From NCBI RefSeq assembly GCF_011927835.1, contig NZ_JAATJH010000003.1, forward strand, positions 434,001 through 498,000: DNA of 64,000 bases, given 5' to 3'. Position 1 is the first letter of the stretch. Every line of letters begins with the position of its first letter. The notes under the pieces were generated by a model. It did no database searches. It had not been told where the DNA came from and was given only the letters and a program-made list of their open reading frames with translations. The position numbers were made by a program, and so were the translations under genes. Of the stretch, positions 1-7,988 are shown in pieces. Origin of the DNA: Neolewinella antarctica. Lineage in GTDB: Bacteria; Bacteroidota; Bacteroidia; Chitinophagales; Saprospiraceae.

Positions 1-404
1 ACGATGGCGTAGATAAAGCCGAGCGGAATACTCATCGCCGCCGATAACTGGCCCAGTCGCAAAGTCGTATAAACAAGGTTGCCCCCACCGATCACCATCA
101 CGACGAGCGCAAAACCCGCCATGATCAGTTCAATGACGCGCAGGCGTTGAATCTTCTTCTCCGGAGAAAGCTTATTCAGCCAGAAATCCATTGCCAAGTG
201 CTCGCGCTGGCCATTCAGGTAAGCCGCCCCGAGGATCGTCAACCAGATCAAAGCATAGCGCGCCAGCTCTTCGGTAAACGTAAAGGATTGCCCGAAGACC
301 TTCCGACTCAGCACCTGGCCGAGCACGTCCACCACCAGCAGGGCGAAGATGACAATCAAGAAGATCTCGATGATCCGGTTGATTGATTTGTAGAGATTTT
401 TCAT
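1..404 (-). CDS. TRAP transporter small permease, DctQ type (3' part beyond window)
   Basis: Reading the minus strand from an ATG at 404 gives an open frame of 134 codons that runs off the window start. The translation begins MKNLYKSINRIIEIFLIVIF and has hydrophobic segments at about residues 11-27, 45-60 and 88-108, with the amphipathic stretch between the second and third that is usual for DctQ/YiaM. It lies 96 bp downstream of the DctP binding-protein gene on the same strand, which fixes the assignment. DctQ is the 4-TM inner-membrane subunit that pairs with the large DctM permease, expected just outside the window. With a uronate catabolic operon upstream, sugar acids are the likely cargo (inference). 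Confidence 0.85.
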   Translation of the reverse strand, partial: MKNLYKSINRIIEIFLIVIFALLVVDVLGQVLSRKVFGQSFTFTEELARYALIWLTILGAAYLNGQREHLAMDFWLNKLSPEKKIQRLRVIELIMAGFALVVMVIGGGNLVYTTLRLGQLSAAMSIPLGFIYAI

Positions 405-428
405 TTTTTCATTTTCGGGGGGGAGTGA

Positions 429-499
429 AAGTCTGTGGTCTGTGGTCTTTAGTACTCAAGACCATAGACCATAGACTACAGACTACAGACTACAGACTT
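429..499. repeat. AGACYNN heptad array forming an inverted repeat
   Basis: The left half is built of GTCTGTG/GTCTTTA-like heptads and the right half of the complementary AGACCAT/AGACTAC heptads, so the whole folds into one hairpin around the centre TTTAGTACTC. It sits between dctP and dctQ, inside the presumed operon transcript. Confidence 0.8.
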
Positions 500-500
500 C

Positions 501-1526
501 TTACTGCGCTTGGATACTTTCTACTAATTTTCTCATTCGTTCGTCTTTGCCAAATTCGATCAGGACCGATTTTGAGCTTTCCGCAAAAAGCGATTTCTCC
601 GGGCGAAATACTTCCACGCCTGCCTCAGCCAGTATTTTCATACTTGCCTCCACGTTGTCGCTCCAAAATTGCTTTTGCGCCTCGGCGGATTCGCGTGCTG
701 CGGTCATCACCCACGCCTGCTGTTGGTCGTCCAGCGTACCCCAGTATTCCGTGCCCATTACGAGGACGTCCGGGACGGAACTGTGCTCGTCCAGCGTGTA
801 ATATTTGGCAATTTCGTAATGTCGGGAAGTCACGAAACTCGGTGGATTATTCTCCGCGCCATCCACGACGCCCTGTTCGAGTGCGGAGTACAATTCTCCG
901 TAAGACATCGGCGTCGCCGAACCGCCCATGGCGTTGACCATGTCCACCGACATCTGCGCACTCATTACCCGGATTTTCATCCCACTGAGGTCTTCCGGCG
1001 TTTTGATCGGTTTGTCGACGGTATAAAAACTGCGGCTGCCGGCGTCGTAGAAACAGAGTCCTTTCAGGAGGTAATCACTCCCCGCTTCCAGAATCTCCTT
1101 CCCGGTCGGTCCTTCGAGGACGTCGAACATGTGGTCCTTGTCCCGGAAGAGATAAGGCACGCCGAGCACCTGGTATTCGGGTGCGAAGTTGGCCATCGTC
1201 GCCGCGCTCACTTTCGTCATCGCGATGCTGCCGATCTGGAGCAACTCGAGTACTTCCCGCTCCGAACCGAGTTGTCCGTCGGGGAAAATCTTTACGTCGA
1301 GCTGTCCCTGCGAGCTTGCACGGACGGACTCGGCAAAAACCTCCATCCCCTGGTGAACCGGGTGGGAAGTTGGTAGCGTGTGGGCGAGGTAAATCACCTT
1401 TTTGCCGGCGAGGTCTTGGCAGGAGGTGAAGAGCAGTAAGAGTAGGCACGTCGTTGCCATTACCAATACTCTAGCCACCAGAGGTTGTCCGCCCGTAGTT
1501 GGGGAATCTTGTTGCAAATCGATCAT
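501..1526 (-). CDS. TRAP transporter solute-binding lipoprotein, DctP family
   Basis: 341 aa. Extracytoplasmic binding protein of a tripartite ATP-independent periplasmic transporter. The N-terminus has a hydrophobic stretch ending in a lipobox (LLFTSC, Cys36), so the protein is probably a periplasm-facing lipoprotein. The family features visible are the conserved carboxylate-binding arginine in the stretch GMKIRVMSA and the motif ALEQGVVDGAENN. The start overlaps the uxaC stop in an ATGA arrangement (1523-1526), which supports this start and translational coupling; an alternative ATG at 1460 would give a more ordinary short signal. Linked to uxaC, uxuA and an SDR, it probably imports glucuronate or unsaturated uronate products (inference). 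Confidence 0.92.
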   Translation of the reverse strand: MIDLQQDSPTTGGQPLVARVLVMATTCLLLLLFTSCQDLAGKKVIYLAHTLPTSHPVHQGMEVFAESVRASSQGQLDVKIFPDGQLGSEREVLELLQIGSIAMTKVSAATMANFAPEYQVLGVPYLFRDKDHMFDVLEGPTGKEILEAGSDYLLKGLCFYDAGSRSFYTVDKPIKTPEDLSGMKIRVMSAQMSVDMVNAMGGSATPMSYGELYSALEQGVVDGAENNPPSFVTSRHYEIAKYYTLDEHSSVPDVLVMGTEYWGTLDDQQQAWVMTAARESAEAQKQFWSDNVEASMKILAEAGVEVFRPEKSLFAESSKSVLIEFGKDERMRKLVESIQAQ

Positions 1527-2977
1527 ACGGTAGCGGCTTTTTGCTCGTGAAATTTAAAGTAATTACGGGCATTGTTGTAGCACACGTCGCTAACCAATCC
1601 ACCCAGTAAATTCAGGTCGTTCGGTAGCAGCCCTTCGTGGACGTCCTTACCGATCTGGTTACAGAGAATGCGCCGGAAGTACTCGTGGCGGGGGAAGGAG
1701 CAGAAACTGCGGCTGTCCGTCAGCATACCCACGAATTGACTCAACAAGCCCATGTTGGACAAAGCGTTGATCTGTTTCTCCATCCCGTCTTTCTGGTCGA
1801 GGAACCACCACGCCGAGCCCCACTGGATCTTACCGGCCAGGCTACCGTCGTTGAAGTTGCCGGCCATCGTGGCGAATAGCTCGTTGTCGCGTGGATTGAG
1901 GTTGTAGAGGATTGTCTTGGGTAGTTTACCGGCTAGGTCCAGGCGATCGAAAAAGGCGGAAAGTCCCTCGGCCTGGGCGTAGTCGCCAATGCTGTCACAG
2001 CCGACGTCGGCACCTACGAGCTTCAGCAGGCGGGAATTGTTGTTGCGGATCGGCCCCAGGTGCAGCTGCATCGTCCAGTCGCGCGCGTGGTACATCTGGC
2101 CCAGTTCGTGGAGTAGTGCCATCTGAAATTGCTCCTGCTCGGTATTCGAGAGTTGGCCGAGATTCCTCCGGCGGCTCATCATGCCGTCCAGGTCCGCCCG
2201 GGTGTAGTCGGTGGGGTAGAGGCGGTTCAGGCCATGGTCGGAAAGTTTGCAGCCGAGGGAATCGAAGAAATCAATGCGCTCCTCCAGGGCGGTGACTAGT
2301 TCTTCGAAGGTGTGGATTTCGCGGTCGACGAGCTGTTCGAGGCTGGTTAGGAATTCCAGGTAGTCTCCGCCGCCAATCATCAGGAATTTGTCGGGTCGGA
2401 AGGTCGGGAGCATTTTTAGGGCGTTGTCGTCCTGACTAACTACGGGACTAGCTGGCGCGTCGCCGGTGCGATGTTTCTTGTGGTGAAGCAGAGAGTCCGT
2501 AGGATTATCCGTCGTGCAAATTACCTCGACTTTCATCTGGGCCAGTAAACCCTGAGCGGAGTGGCTGGGCTGCGCAAGCTGCGCGGAGGTCACCTTAAAA
2601 ATCTCGTCTGCGTTCTCCTCACAAAGCAACTCATCGACCCCAAAATACCGCTGCAATTCCAGATGCGTCCAGTGATAGAGCGGGTTGCGTAGCGTTTTGG
2701 GGACCGTCCTTCCCCACATCCGGAACTTCTCCTCATCGGAAGCATCGCCCGTTATGTAGCGCTCGTCAATCCCGGCCGCCCGCATCGCCCGCCATTTGTA
2801 GTGATCACCCTTTAACCAAGCCTCGGTAATGTTAGCGAACTGGTGGTTCGTTGCTACTTCTACCGGTGAGAGGTGATTGTGGTAATCGATGATGGGCAGG
2901 TCCGCCGCGTAGTCGTGGTAGAGCCGTTCGGCGGTGGGGGTTTGTAGGATAAAATTATGATCGAGGAAGGGCTTCAT
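1523..2977 (-). CDS. uxaC: Glucuronate (uronate) isomerase
   Basis: 484 aa, amidohydrolase-fold enzyme converting D-glucuronate to D-fructuronate (or D-galacturonate to D-tagaturonate). Seen: an N-terminal metal-site motif DYHNHL (His33, His35), CTTDNPTDS near residues 154-162 and the LPTFRPDK motif just after, all characteristic of UxaC. Position in the operon is uxuA, then uxaC, then dctP, with a 4-bp overlap to dctP. Residues ~169-187, between the TTDNPTDS and LPTFRPDK motifs, are encoded by a GC-rich palindromic repeat (2419-2473); this loop is about 8-10 residues longer than I expect for the family. Function is secure; the insert is addressed as a finding. Confidence 0.97.
   Translation of the reverse strand: MKPFLDHNFILQTPTAERLYHDYAADLPIIDYHNHLSPVEVATNHQFANITEAWLKGDHYKWRAMRAAGIDERYITGDASDEEKFRMWGRTVPKTLRNPLYHWTHLELQRYFGVDELLCEENADEIFKVTSAQLAQPSHSAQGLLAQMKVEVICTTDNPTDSLLHHKKHRTGDAPASPVVSQDDNALKMLPTFRPDKFLMIGGGDYLEFLTSLEQLVDREIHTFEELVTALEERIDFFDSLGCKLSDHGLNRLYPTDYTRADLDGMMSRRRNLGQLSNTEQEQFQMALLHELGQMYHARDWTMQLHLGPIRNNNSRLLKLVGADVGCDSIGDYAQAEGLSAFFDRLDLAGKLPKTILYNLNPRDNELFATMAGNFNDGSLAGKIQWGSAWWFLDQKDGMEKQINALSNMGLLSQFVGMLTDSRSFCSFPRHEYFRRILCNQIGKDVHEGLLPNDLNLLGGLVSDVCYNNARNYFKFHEQKAATV
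2419..2473. repeat. GC-rich palindromic element, full length, inside uxaC
   Basis: Matches the intergenic copies at 13053, 38226, 39951 and 43743 over the whole element: a GGCGnnGTCG start, a hairpin of the form GTCCTGACTAACTACGGGAC, then GCGTCGCCGGTGCG. It is read in frame as the uxaC segment around TGDAPASPVVSQDD. Confidence 0.8.
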
Positions 2978-3035
2978 GGGTCCTGGGAATAAAGTTAGTT
3001 CGCTGCTTACTCAATGGCCTTGCACAATCGGCTTT

Positions 3036-3053
3036 GCCACATAAGCACAAAAA
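3036..3053. repeat. Inverted repeat flanking uxuA, left copy
   Basis: GCCACATAAGCACAAAAA, the exact reverse complement of 4406-4423. Both resemble the ends of the ~157-bp repeat found at 27169 and 61484, so uxuA is bracketed by two outward fragments of that family. The rest of the 152-bp gap between uxaC and uxuA shows no gene. Confidence 0.75.
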
Positions 3054-3129
3054 CCCGCAAGAGATAAGCGGTTGGTGATTCGGTATGGCCGAACACGGTG
3101 AACTACTGAATAGAAATGGTAATATTCAA

Positions 3130-4314
3130 CTAGCTGATATCAGCGTGAGACCGCAAGATACCCAACTCAAGCCCCCGCAGTTCAGCCAATCCCCGCAATC
3201 TTCCAATCGCGGAGTAACCGGGGTTCGTACGCTTGATCAGGTCATCCAACATCCGGTGACCGTGGTCGGGCCGCACGGGGATACTTACCCCTTGCTTACC
3301 ACCTGCGATCAGCAGCTTTTTCATGACGGCGTACATATCCACGTCGCCATCCAAATGATCGGCTTCGAAGAAGTTACCGTGCTCGTCCCGCTTCGTGGAG
3401 CGCAGGTGGATGAAGTGAACCCGCTCACCAAACTTCTCCGCCATCGCCGGCAGGTCGTTATCCGGCCGCGCGCCGAAGGAGCCCGTGCAGAAGCACAAAC
3501 CGTTTGCCGGAATGTCAACTTGGTCGAGCACGTGCTGGGCATCCGCTTCCGTACTCAGAATCCGGGGTAAGCCCAGCAGCGGGAAGGGCGGATCATCCGG
3601 ATGGATGGCTAATTTAACGCTGACTTCTTCGGCGACGGGGGCGATTTCCCGCAGGAAAGACACGAGGTTCGCGCGGAGTTGCGCAGCGTCGATACCCTGG
3701 TAAGTGTCCAGCGTCTCTTGAAAAGATACCAAACTGGCTTTTCCTTCCGTCGTCCCACCGGGAAGTCCCGCGATGACAAAATCGGTTAGCCGTCTCTTCT
3801 CCTTACCACTCATTTCCGCAAAGCGATCAGCGGCTGCCTGGCGCTCGGCGTTGCTGTAATCCTTCTCGGCACCCGGGCGCTTGAGGATAAGAAGGTCGAA
3901 CGCCGCAAAGGCTGCTGCCTCGAAGTATAGAGACTCCGATCCGTCCGGTAATTTATGTTCGAGTTCGGTTCGCGTCCAGTCCATGACGGGCATGAAATTG
4001 TAGGTCACGATCTTCACGCCGCACTCCGCTAGGTTACGAATGCAGGTCTTGTAATTTTTGATGTATTTCTGGTATTCACCGGATTGACGCTTGATGTCCT
4101 CGTGCACCGGCACACTTTCTACGACGGACCAGGTGAGCCCCGCCGCTTCGATCAACTCAATCCGTTCCCGAATGTCTGCTACCGGCCAGACTTCTCCGTT
4201 AGGAATCTGGTGCAGAGCAGTCACCACGCCCGTTGCCCCCGCCTGGCGGACGTCCGCTAAGCTAACCGGGTCATCGGGGCCGTACCACCGCCAGGTCTGT
4301 TCTAAATTCTTCAT
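3130..4314 (-). CDS. uxuA: Mannonate dehydratase
   Basis: 394 aa. Dehydrates D-mannonate to 2-keto-3-deoxy-D-gluconate (KDG), a TIM-barrel metalloenzyme. The family signatures are clear: [13 protein letters not shown] at the N-terminus, [17 protein letters not shown] around residues 100-116, [17 protein letters not shown], the [14 protein letters not shown] segment, and [19 protein letters not shown]. Length is normal for UxuA. It lies between the SDR gene and uxaC on the same strand, completing glucuronate to fructuronate to mannonate to KDG. The minus-strand leader carries AATGTACAC, also found (in opposite orientation) before kduI. Confidence 0.98.
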   Translation of the reverse strand: MKNLEQTWRWYGPDDPVSLADVRQAGATGVVTALHQIPNGEVWPVADIRERIELIEAAGLTWSVVESVPVHEDIKRQSGEYQKYIKNYKTCIRNLAECGVKIVTYNFMPVMDWTRTELEHKLPDGSESLYFEAAAFAAFDLLILKRPGAEKDYSNAERQAAADRFAEMSGKEKRRLTDFVIAGLPGGTTEGKASLVSFQETLDTYQGIDAAQLRANLVSFLREIAPVAEEVSVKLAIHPDDPPFPLLGLPRILSTEADAQHVLDQVDIPANGLCFCTGSFGARPDNDLPAMAEKFGERVHFIHLRSTKRDEHGNFFEADHLDGDVDMYAVMKKLLIAGGKQGVSIPVRPDHGHRMLDDLIKRTNPGYSAIGRLRGLAELRGLELGILRSHADIS

Positions 4315-4405
4315 ACTGTTCTTACTCTTTTAAAGGAAAAGCCACAAAAAGTGTACATTAGGAGAATAGATTTTAATCTTTTCTTCTTCTCCAGCCGGCT
4401 TGGTG

Positions 4406-4423
4406 TTTTTGTGCTTATGTGGC
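4406..4423. repeat. Inverted repeat flanking uxuA, right copy
   Basis: TTTTTGTGCTTATGTGGC, exact inverse of 3036-3053. Preceded by CCAGCCGGCTT, which resembles the ACARCCGG end of the 27169/61484 element. Confidence 0.75.
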
Positions 4424-4430
4424 AAAAAAA

Positions 4431-4602
4431 CCTTAGAGCTTGCTGAGACTTTGGGTTCCTGGTCATTTTTGAAACAATTTTGTGGTGGTTGAGGCAGCAA
4501 AACCGGAGTTTAGCCGTAGCTAAATGAGGATTTTGTTAACGAAGACCAACGCAAAAGTGGTCAAAATAAGGCCGGAAGCTAAAGGCTTAACGAGCTCTTA
4601 AG
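4431..4602 (-). repeat. Nested hairpin element with C(TACG)G tetraloop core (copy 1)
   Basis: Outer arms 4431-4457 and 4575-4602 are imperfect inverse complements. The middle holds a core stem TTTAGCCGTAGCTAAA (4509-4524), which on the minus strand reads TTTAGC-TACG-GCTAAA, bracketed by AAAATCCTC and CTCCGGTTTT. Two further copies are at 27463 and 37837. It fills the gap between the SDR gene and uxuA, in the sense of their transcript. Confidence 0.8.
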
Positions 4603-4605
4603 TGC

Positions 4606-5403
4606 TTAAACCCCACAGAAAGCACTAAACCCACCATCGACCGGCACCACGATGCCGTTCACGAACTTCGACCCATCATCACACAGCCAGAGTAGGGTAC
4701 TCATTAATTCCTCCGCTTCGCCAAACCGCTTCACCGGCGTCTGACTGATGATCGTTTCCCCCCGCTTAGTTAAACTTCCATCTTCATTAAGTAGCAAACT
4801 CCGGTTCTGCTCGGCGATGAAAAAGCCCGGTGCAATAGCATTAACCCGGATGCCTTCGCCGTATTTATGCGCTAACTCGACGGCCAGCCAACGGGTGAAG
4901 TTGTCCACCGCAGCCTTTGCGGCGGAATAGCCGACTACTCTTGTGATGGGTAAGAGCGCAGCCATTGAGGAAATATTCACGATACAGCCGCTTCCCTGCT
5001 CCACCATCGGCTTGGCGAACGCGATCGAAGGAATCACGGTACCCAGCAAGTTCAAATCATTTACCTGACGAAAATCGTCGATGCCCAGGTCGAAAATACT
5101 ACCCTCGGGTCCGACCGTAGCGCCGGGGCGATTACCGCCCGCGCCATTAACCAGGATGTCCACCCGGCCCGCTTTGCTCAGCACTTCTTCCACTGCACCC
5201 GCGACCGCGCCCTCGTCCAATACGTCGCACTGAATGGCTTCAATAGTCAGATTTTTCTTGGCAAATTCCTCGACGACTCTAGCAGATTTCTCCGCATTAC
5301 GACCGAGAATAAATACGCGCGCGCCCGCACCAGCTAATGCCTGTACGAAGGCGTGGCCCAATGTTCCGTTTCCGCCGGTAATGACGGCTACTTTGTTTTT
5401 CAT
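4606..5403 (-). CDS. SDR oxidoreductase, probable D-mannonate oxidoreductase (fructuronate reductase)
   Basis: 265 aa, classical short-chain dehydrogenase. Seen: nucleotide-binding TGGNGTLG (residues 9-16), NGAGG at 86-90, catalytic Ser145/146 and the Tyr159-x3-Lys163 pair in GYSAAK, and a C-terminal VPVDGGF. In Bacteroidota an SDR of this type commonly replaces the long-chain UxuB beside uxuA, reducing fructuronate to mannonate; this is inferred from context because SDR specificity cannot be read from motifs. It lies 42 bp after the polysaccharide lyase gene and upstream of uxuA on the same strand. A gluconate 5-dehydrogenase or KduD-like role is the alternative, but kduD is present elsewhere (34020). 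Confidence 0.85.
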   Translation of the reverse strand: MKNKVAVITGGNGTLGHAFVQALAGAGARVFILGRNAEKSARVVEEFAKKNLTIEAIQCDVLDEGAVAGAVEEVLSKAGRVDILVNGAGGNRPGATVGPEGSIFDLGIDDFRQVNDLNLLGTVIPSIAFAKPMVEQGSGCIVNISSMAALLPITRVVGYSAAKAAVDNFTRWLAVELAHKYGEGIRVNAIAPGFFIAEQNRSLLLNEDGSLTKRGETIISQTPVKRFGEAEELMSTLLWLCDDGSKFVNGIVVPVDGGFSAFCGV

Positions 5404-5445
5404 AGGTAATTATTTCAATATCAGACTCAGCCGAAACCGAAGTGA

Positions 5446-7941
5446 TTAGTCAATCATTAATTTCATTCTCGCCGATCGGCCGGATTCCGACTGTACGACC
5501 AGGAAGTAAATACCTTTAGGTAGTTTACTCACGTCCAAGTTCCGCTCGCTCACGACCTGAATGTTGTCGGTCATTGCTCTTCCATCCAAACTATAAATCC
5601 GGGTAGAAAAACTGCCAAACCCGGGTGTTTTAAGCGTCACTAAATCTTGTGCCGGATTAGGGTACAATTCCAGCGCCGCCTGGAGTTCCACGTTGAACGT
5701 TCTCACCGTTTCGCCGAAATATACAGCATAGGTTCGGCTTGTGAACCCATCCTGCGCGGTTACTACAACGAAGGCGGTGTCTGGAAGCGAAGTGGGAAGG
5801 ATAACTTCCGCCGTCGCCAGGGTTGATCCAGTACTAAAAGTGAGCGTAGGAATGGCCGGGCCGGAGACATTTACCACGTACTGCGTGCTGTCGGGCGAGA
5901 AAGATTCAATCTCCTTACCGTCCACCGAAATTGACAGCAAACTAGCATCGCTACTGATAATTAAGTCGGTCGGAAGTGACGCTCCTTCACCGGGCTTCAG
6001 ATCATCCGTCGGATTGATCGCTAACCAGTCGACCGTCGTGCCGTAATCCGCACCCCCTGATTTTCCGAACTCGACGTAGGTGTTACCGGTTGCTTCTTCA
6101 GTCCGGCCGGTAAGAAAAGGTGCCTCCGCCTCGTCGAGGTAAATCTCCATATCCTGTTTATTGACCACAATGCGGATTACGTGAAAATCCACATTCCAGT
6201 TGAAGGGCAGGTCCGCTTCAATCGTGGGAGAAGAGCGTTCGAGTTTGATGCTATTTTTGTTGATCCGCACCTTCTGCCGGTACCCGAATGCCCGTACGTC
6301 GATGTGCGTCATACTATTCACGTCCGGCCGCACGCCCTTGATCCGGGCCACGATCGTGAGCGTTGAATCCTGAGCGTTAAGCGCGTAACGCCACTTGAAA
6401 TTATCTTCTTCCGTACTGCGAAAGCCGTAGAAATTATTGCCGGGAACAACCGGGTCGGCTACCACCTCATCCACTAGCGGATCATCGGGCGCGGTGTTTA
6501 ATGACCAGAAATTAGTCTCCGTCTCCAGCCGGGCATTGCCCCGGAAGACTTGCCACGGGAAGTCATTATTCGATGAACCCGTCGTAAAACGCCAGGTCGG
6601 CGTCGACACGCTACCGTTTTGGTTGCGAGATTCGATGCGCCAATAGTAAGTGGTGTTTTCAGCAAGTTCTGGCTGGTAATTAGTAGCAGTTTGTGTCGCG
6701 ACGGAAGGTGGGGTAGTGGAGGTGCCGAAAAAGATCTCATAATCGACGGTGTTGTCGCCGCCCGTCCAGCCCAAATCTGACTGAGGGTTAACGTCCACCG
6801 CTTCGTCAGCGGGGCTCGGGTCAGAAGCTACGTCGGGCACGGCGTTGCCATCGTCCGTCATGGCATCGACGGACTCACTTACTTCGGAAACATTACCGGC
6901 GGCATCGGTGGCGCGGACGTAGAAGCCATAAGACGTGGAGGGAGCCAGGCCGGTAACCACCGTATCCGTTACGACGACCGTAGCGGTCAAGACATCGTCC
7001 CGAAAGACCTGGTAATTTACTACGCCAAAGTCATCCGTAGCGGCATCCCAGGACAGGCTTATCGTGGTGAAAGTAGTGTTCGTAACGACCAAATTTGCGG
7101 GTGCCGTCGGTGCCGTTGTGTCGGCCTGGACTACTGCTTCCCCGGGGCAGAAAGACTCGGCTGATTCGGATACGCAGAAGTTGGCGAAACGAACTTGTTC
7201 GTCACGTAAAACGCTGTTTTTGCTGCGGTAGACGCCCCACTTCGGCCGGTTTAGGGTGGCCCCGGCGCGCCAGAGATCGATGTCGGTATTCGTGTACTCC
7301 AGGATCGTTTGCCCGGTAGCCATGTCCTTGATCGTCACTTCCAGCTCGCCGTTTTCGGCATGCACCTGTCGGATGTAGCCTTCTACCCACCGGCCGCGAA
7401 ATTCCCCGATCGGCGCTTGTGCGAGCGTTCCGAGATCGCTACCCGTGTCGCCGCCATCGTGCTTCAACTCTACCCGGTTGGCCCGCGCGGTGATGGTTAG
7501 AATGGGGAAACTGGTGTCGTCTCCACCAACGGCTTTGTTCTGATATAAATGGTTGAAAGAAGAAGCGCCGACGAAATTCTCGTCAAGCCGGAATTTCCAG
7601 CGGTACCAAGAAGTGACACCTTCGGCGTGGCGTAATTCGGGAATGGTCGTCGCGCTCCCTTTGATCTCCATCCGCACGCGGTCGAACACCAGACAACGGT
7701 CATTGTCCTCTGCGATGTGACTGTGAAAAACAAATACGTTTCGATCCAGCTCCGCGTCGAAGGTTTGGGTGACGTGAGGGCCAAAGTCTTGATGCACGCA
7801 ATCCGGGTCTTCGATCTGAAATCCACTAGCCAGCAAGGCCGGGTAACCGCTTCCGCTGCCGGATGAAGCCGTAGAAGTCACTTGTGCGTTCAGGGAAGCC
7901 AAGCAGCACAGGTAGCCGATGAGTAGGTAGCAGAATTTCAT
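5446..7941 (-). CDS. Secreted multidomain polysaccharide lyase, jelly-roll type (PL28/PL14/PL20-like), T9SS substrate
   Basis: 831 aa from the ATG at 7941, which gives a clean signal peptide (MKFCYLLIGYLCCLASLNAQ); the frame stays open upstream to 8073, but that extension has no signal-like sequence. Order seen: signal 1-20; lyase-like beta-jelly-roll ~30-270 (FDRVRMEIKG, YRWKFRLDENF, FNHLYQNKA); FN3 domain ~272-360; second FN3-like domain ~365-455; LamG/concanavalin-like module ~455-650; a cadherin-like Ig module ~654-745; T9SS type A sorting domain ~750-831 (LELYPNPAQD...GIYFLVV). It would be exported and surface-anchored or released. Family assignment is from fold-level resemblance; an ulvan lyase of PL28 is my best guess given the sulfatase-rhamnosidase and GH105 genes nearby, with glucuronan lyase as alternative. 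Confidence 0.7.
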   Translation of the reverse strand: MKFCYLLIGYLCCLASLNAQVTSTASSGSGSGYPALLASGFQIEDPDCVHQDFGPHVTQTFDAELDRNVFVFHSHIAEDNDRCLVFDRVRMEIKGSATTIPELRHAEGVTSWYRWKFRLDENFVGASSFNHLYQNKAVGGDDTSFPILTITARANRVELKHDGGDTGSDLGTLAQAPIGEFRGRWVEGYIRQVHAENGELEVTIKDMATGQTILEYTNTDIDLWRAGATLNRPKWGVYRSKNSVLRDEQVRFANFCVSESAESFCPGEAVVQADTTAPTAPANLVVTNTTFTTISLSWDAATDDFGVVNYQVFRDDVLTATVVVTDTVVTGLAPSTSYGFYVRATDAAGNVSEVSESVDAMTDDGNAVPDVASDPSPADEAVDVNPQSDLGWTGGDNTVDYEIFFGTSTTPPSVATQTATNYQPELAENTTYYWRIESRNQNGSVSTPTWRFTTGSSNNDFPWQVFRGNARLETETNFWSLNTAPDDPLVDEVVADPVVPGNNFYGFRSTEEDNFKWRYALNAQDSTLTIVARIKGVRPDVNSMTHIDVRAFGYRQKVRINKNSIKLERSSPTIEADLPFNWNVDFHVIRIVVNKQDMEIYLDEAEAPFLTGRTEEATGNTYVEFGKSGGADYGTTVDWLAINPTDDLKPGEGASLPTDLIISSDASLLSISVDGKEIESFSPDSTQYVVNVSGPAIPTLTFSTGSTLATAEVILPTSLPDTAFVVVTAQDGFTSRTYAVYFGETVRTFNVELQAALELYPNPAQDLVTLKTPGFGSFSTRIYSLDGRAMTDNIQVVSERNLDVSKLPKGIYFLVVQSESGRSARMKLMID

Positions 7942-7988
7942 AAAATGGCGATTAATACAATTGAAGTAAGAAACATAACGCGCTGGGT

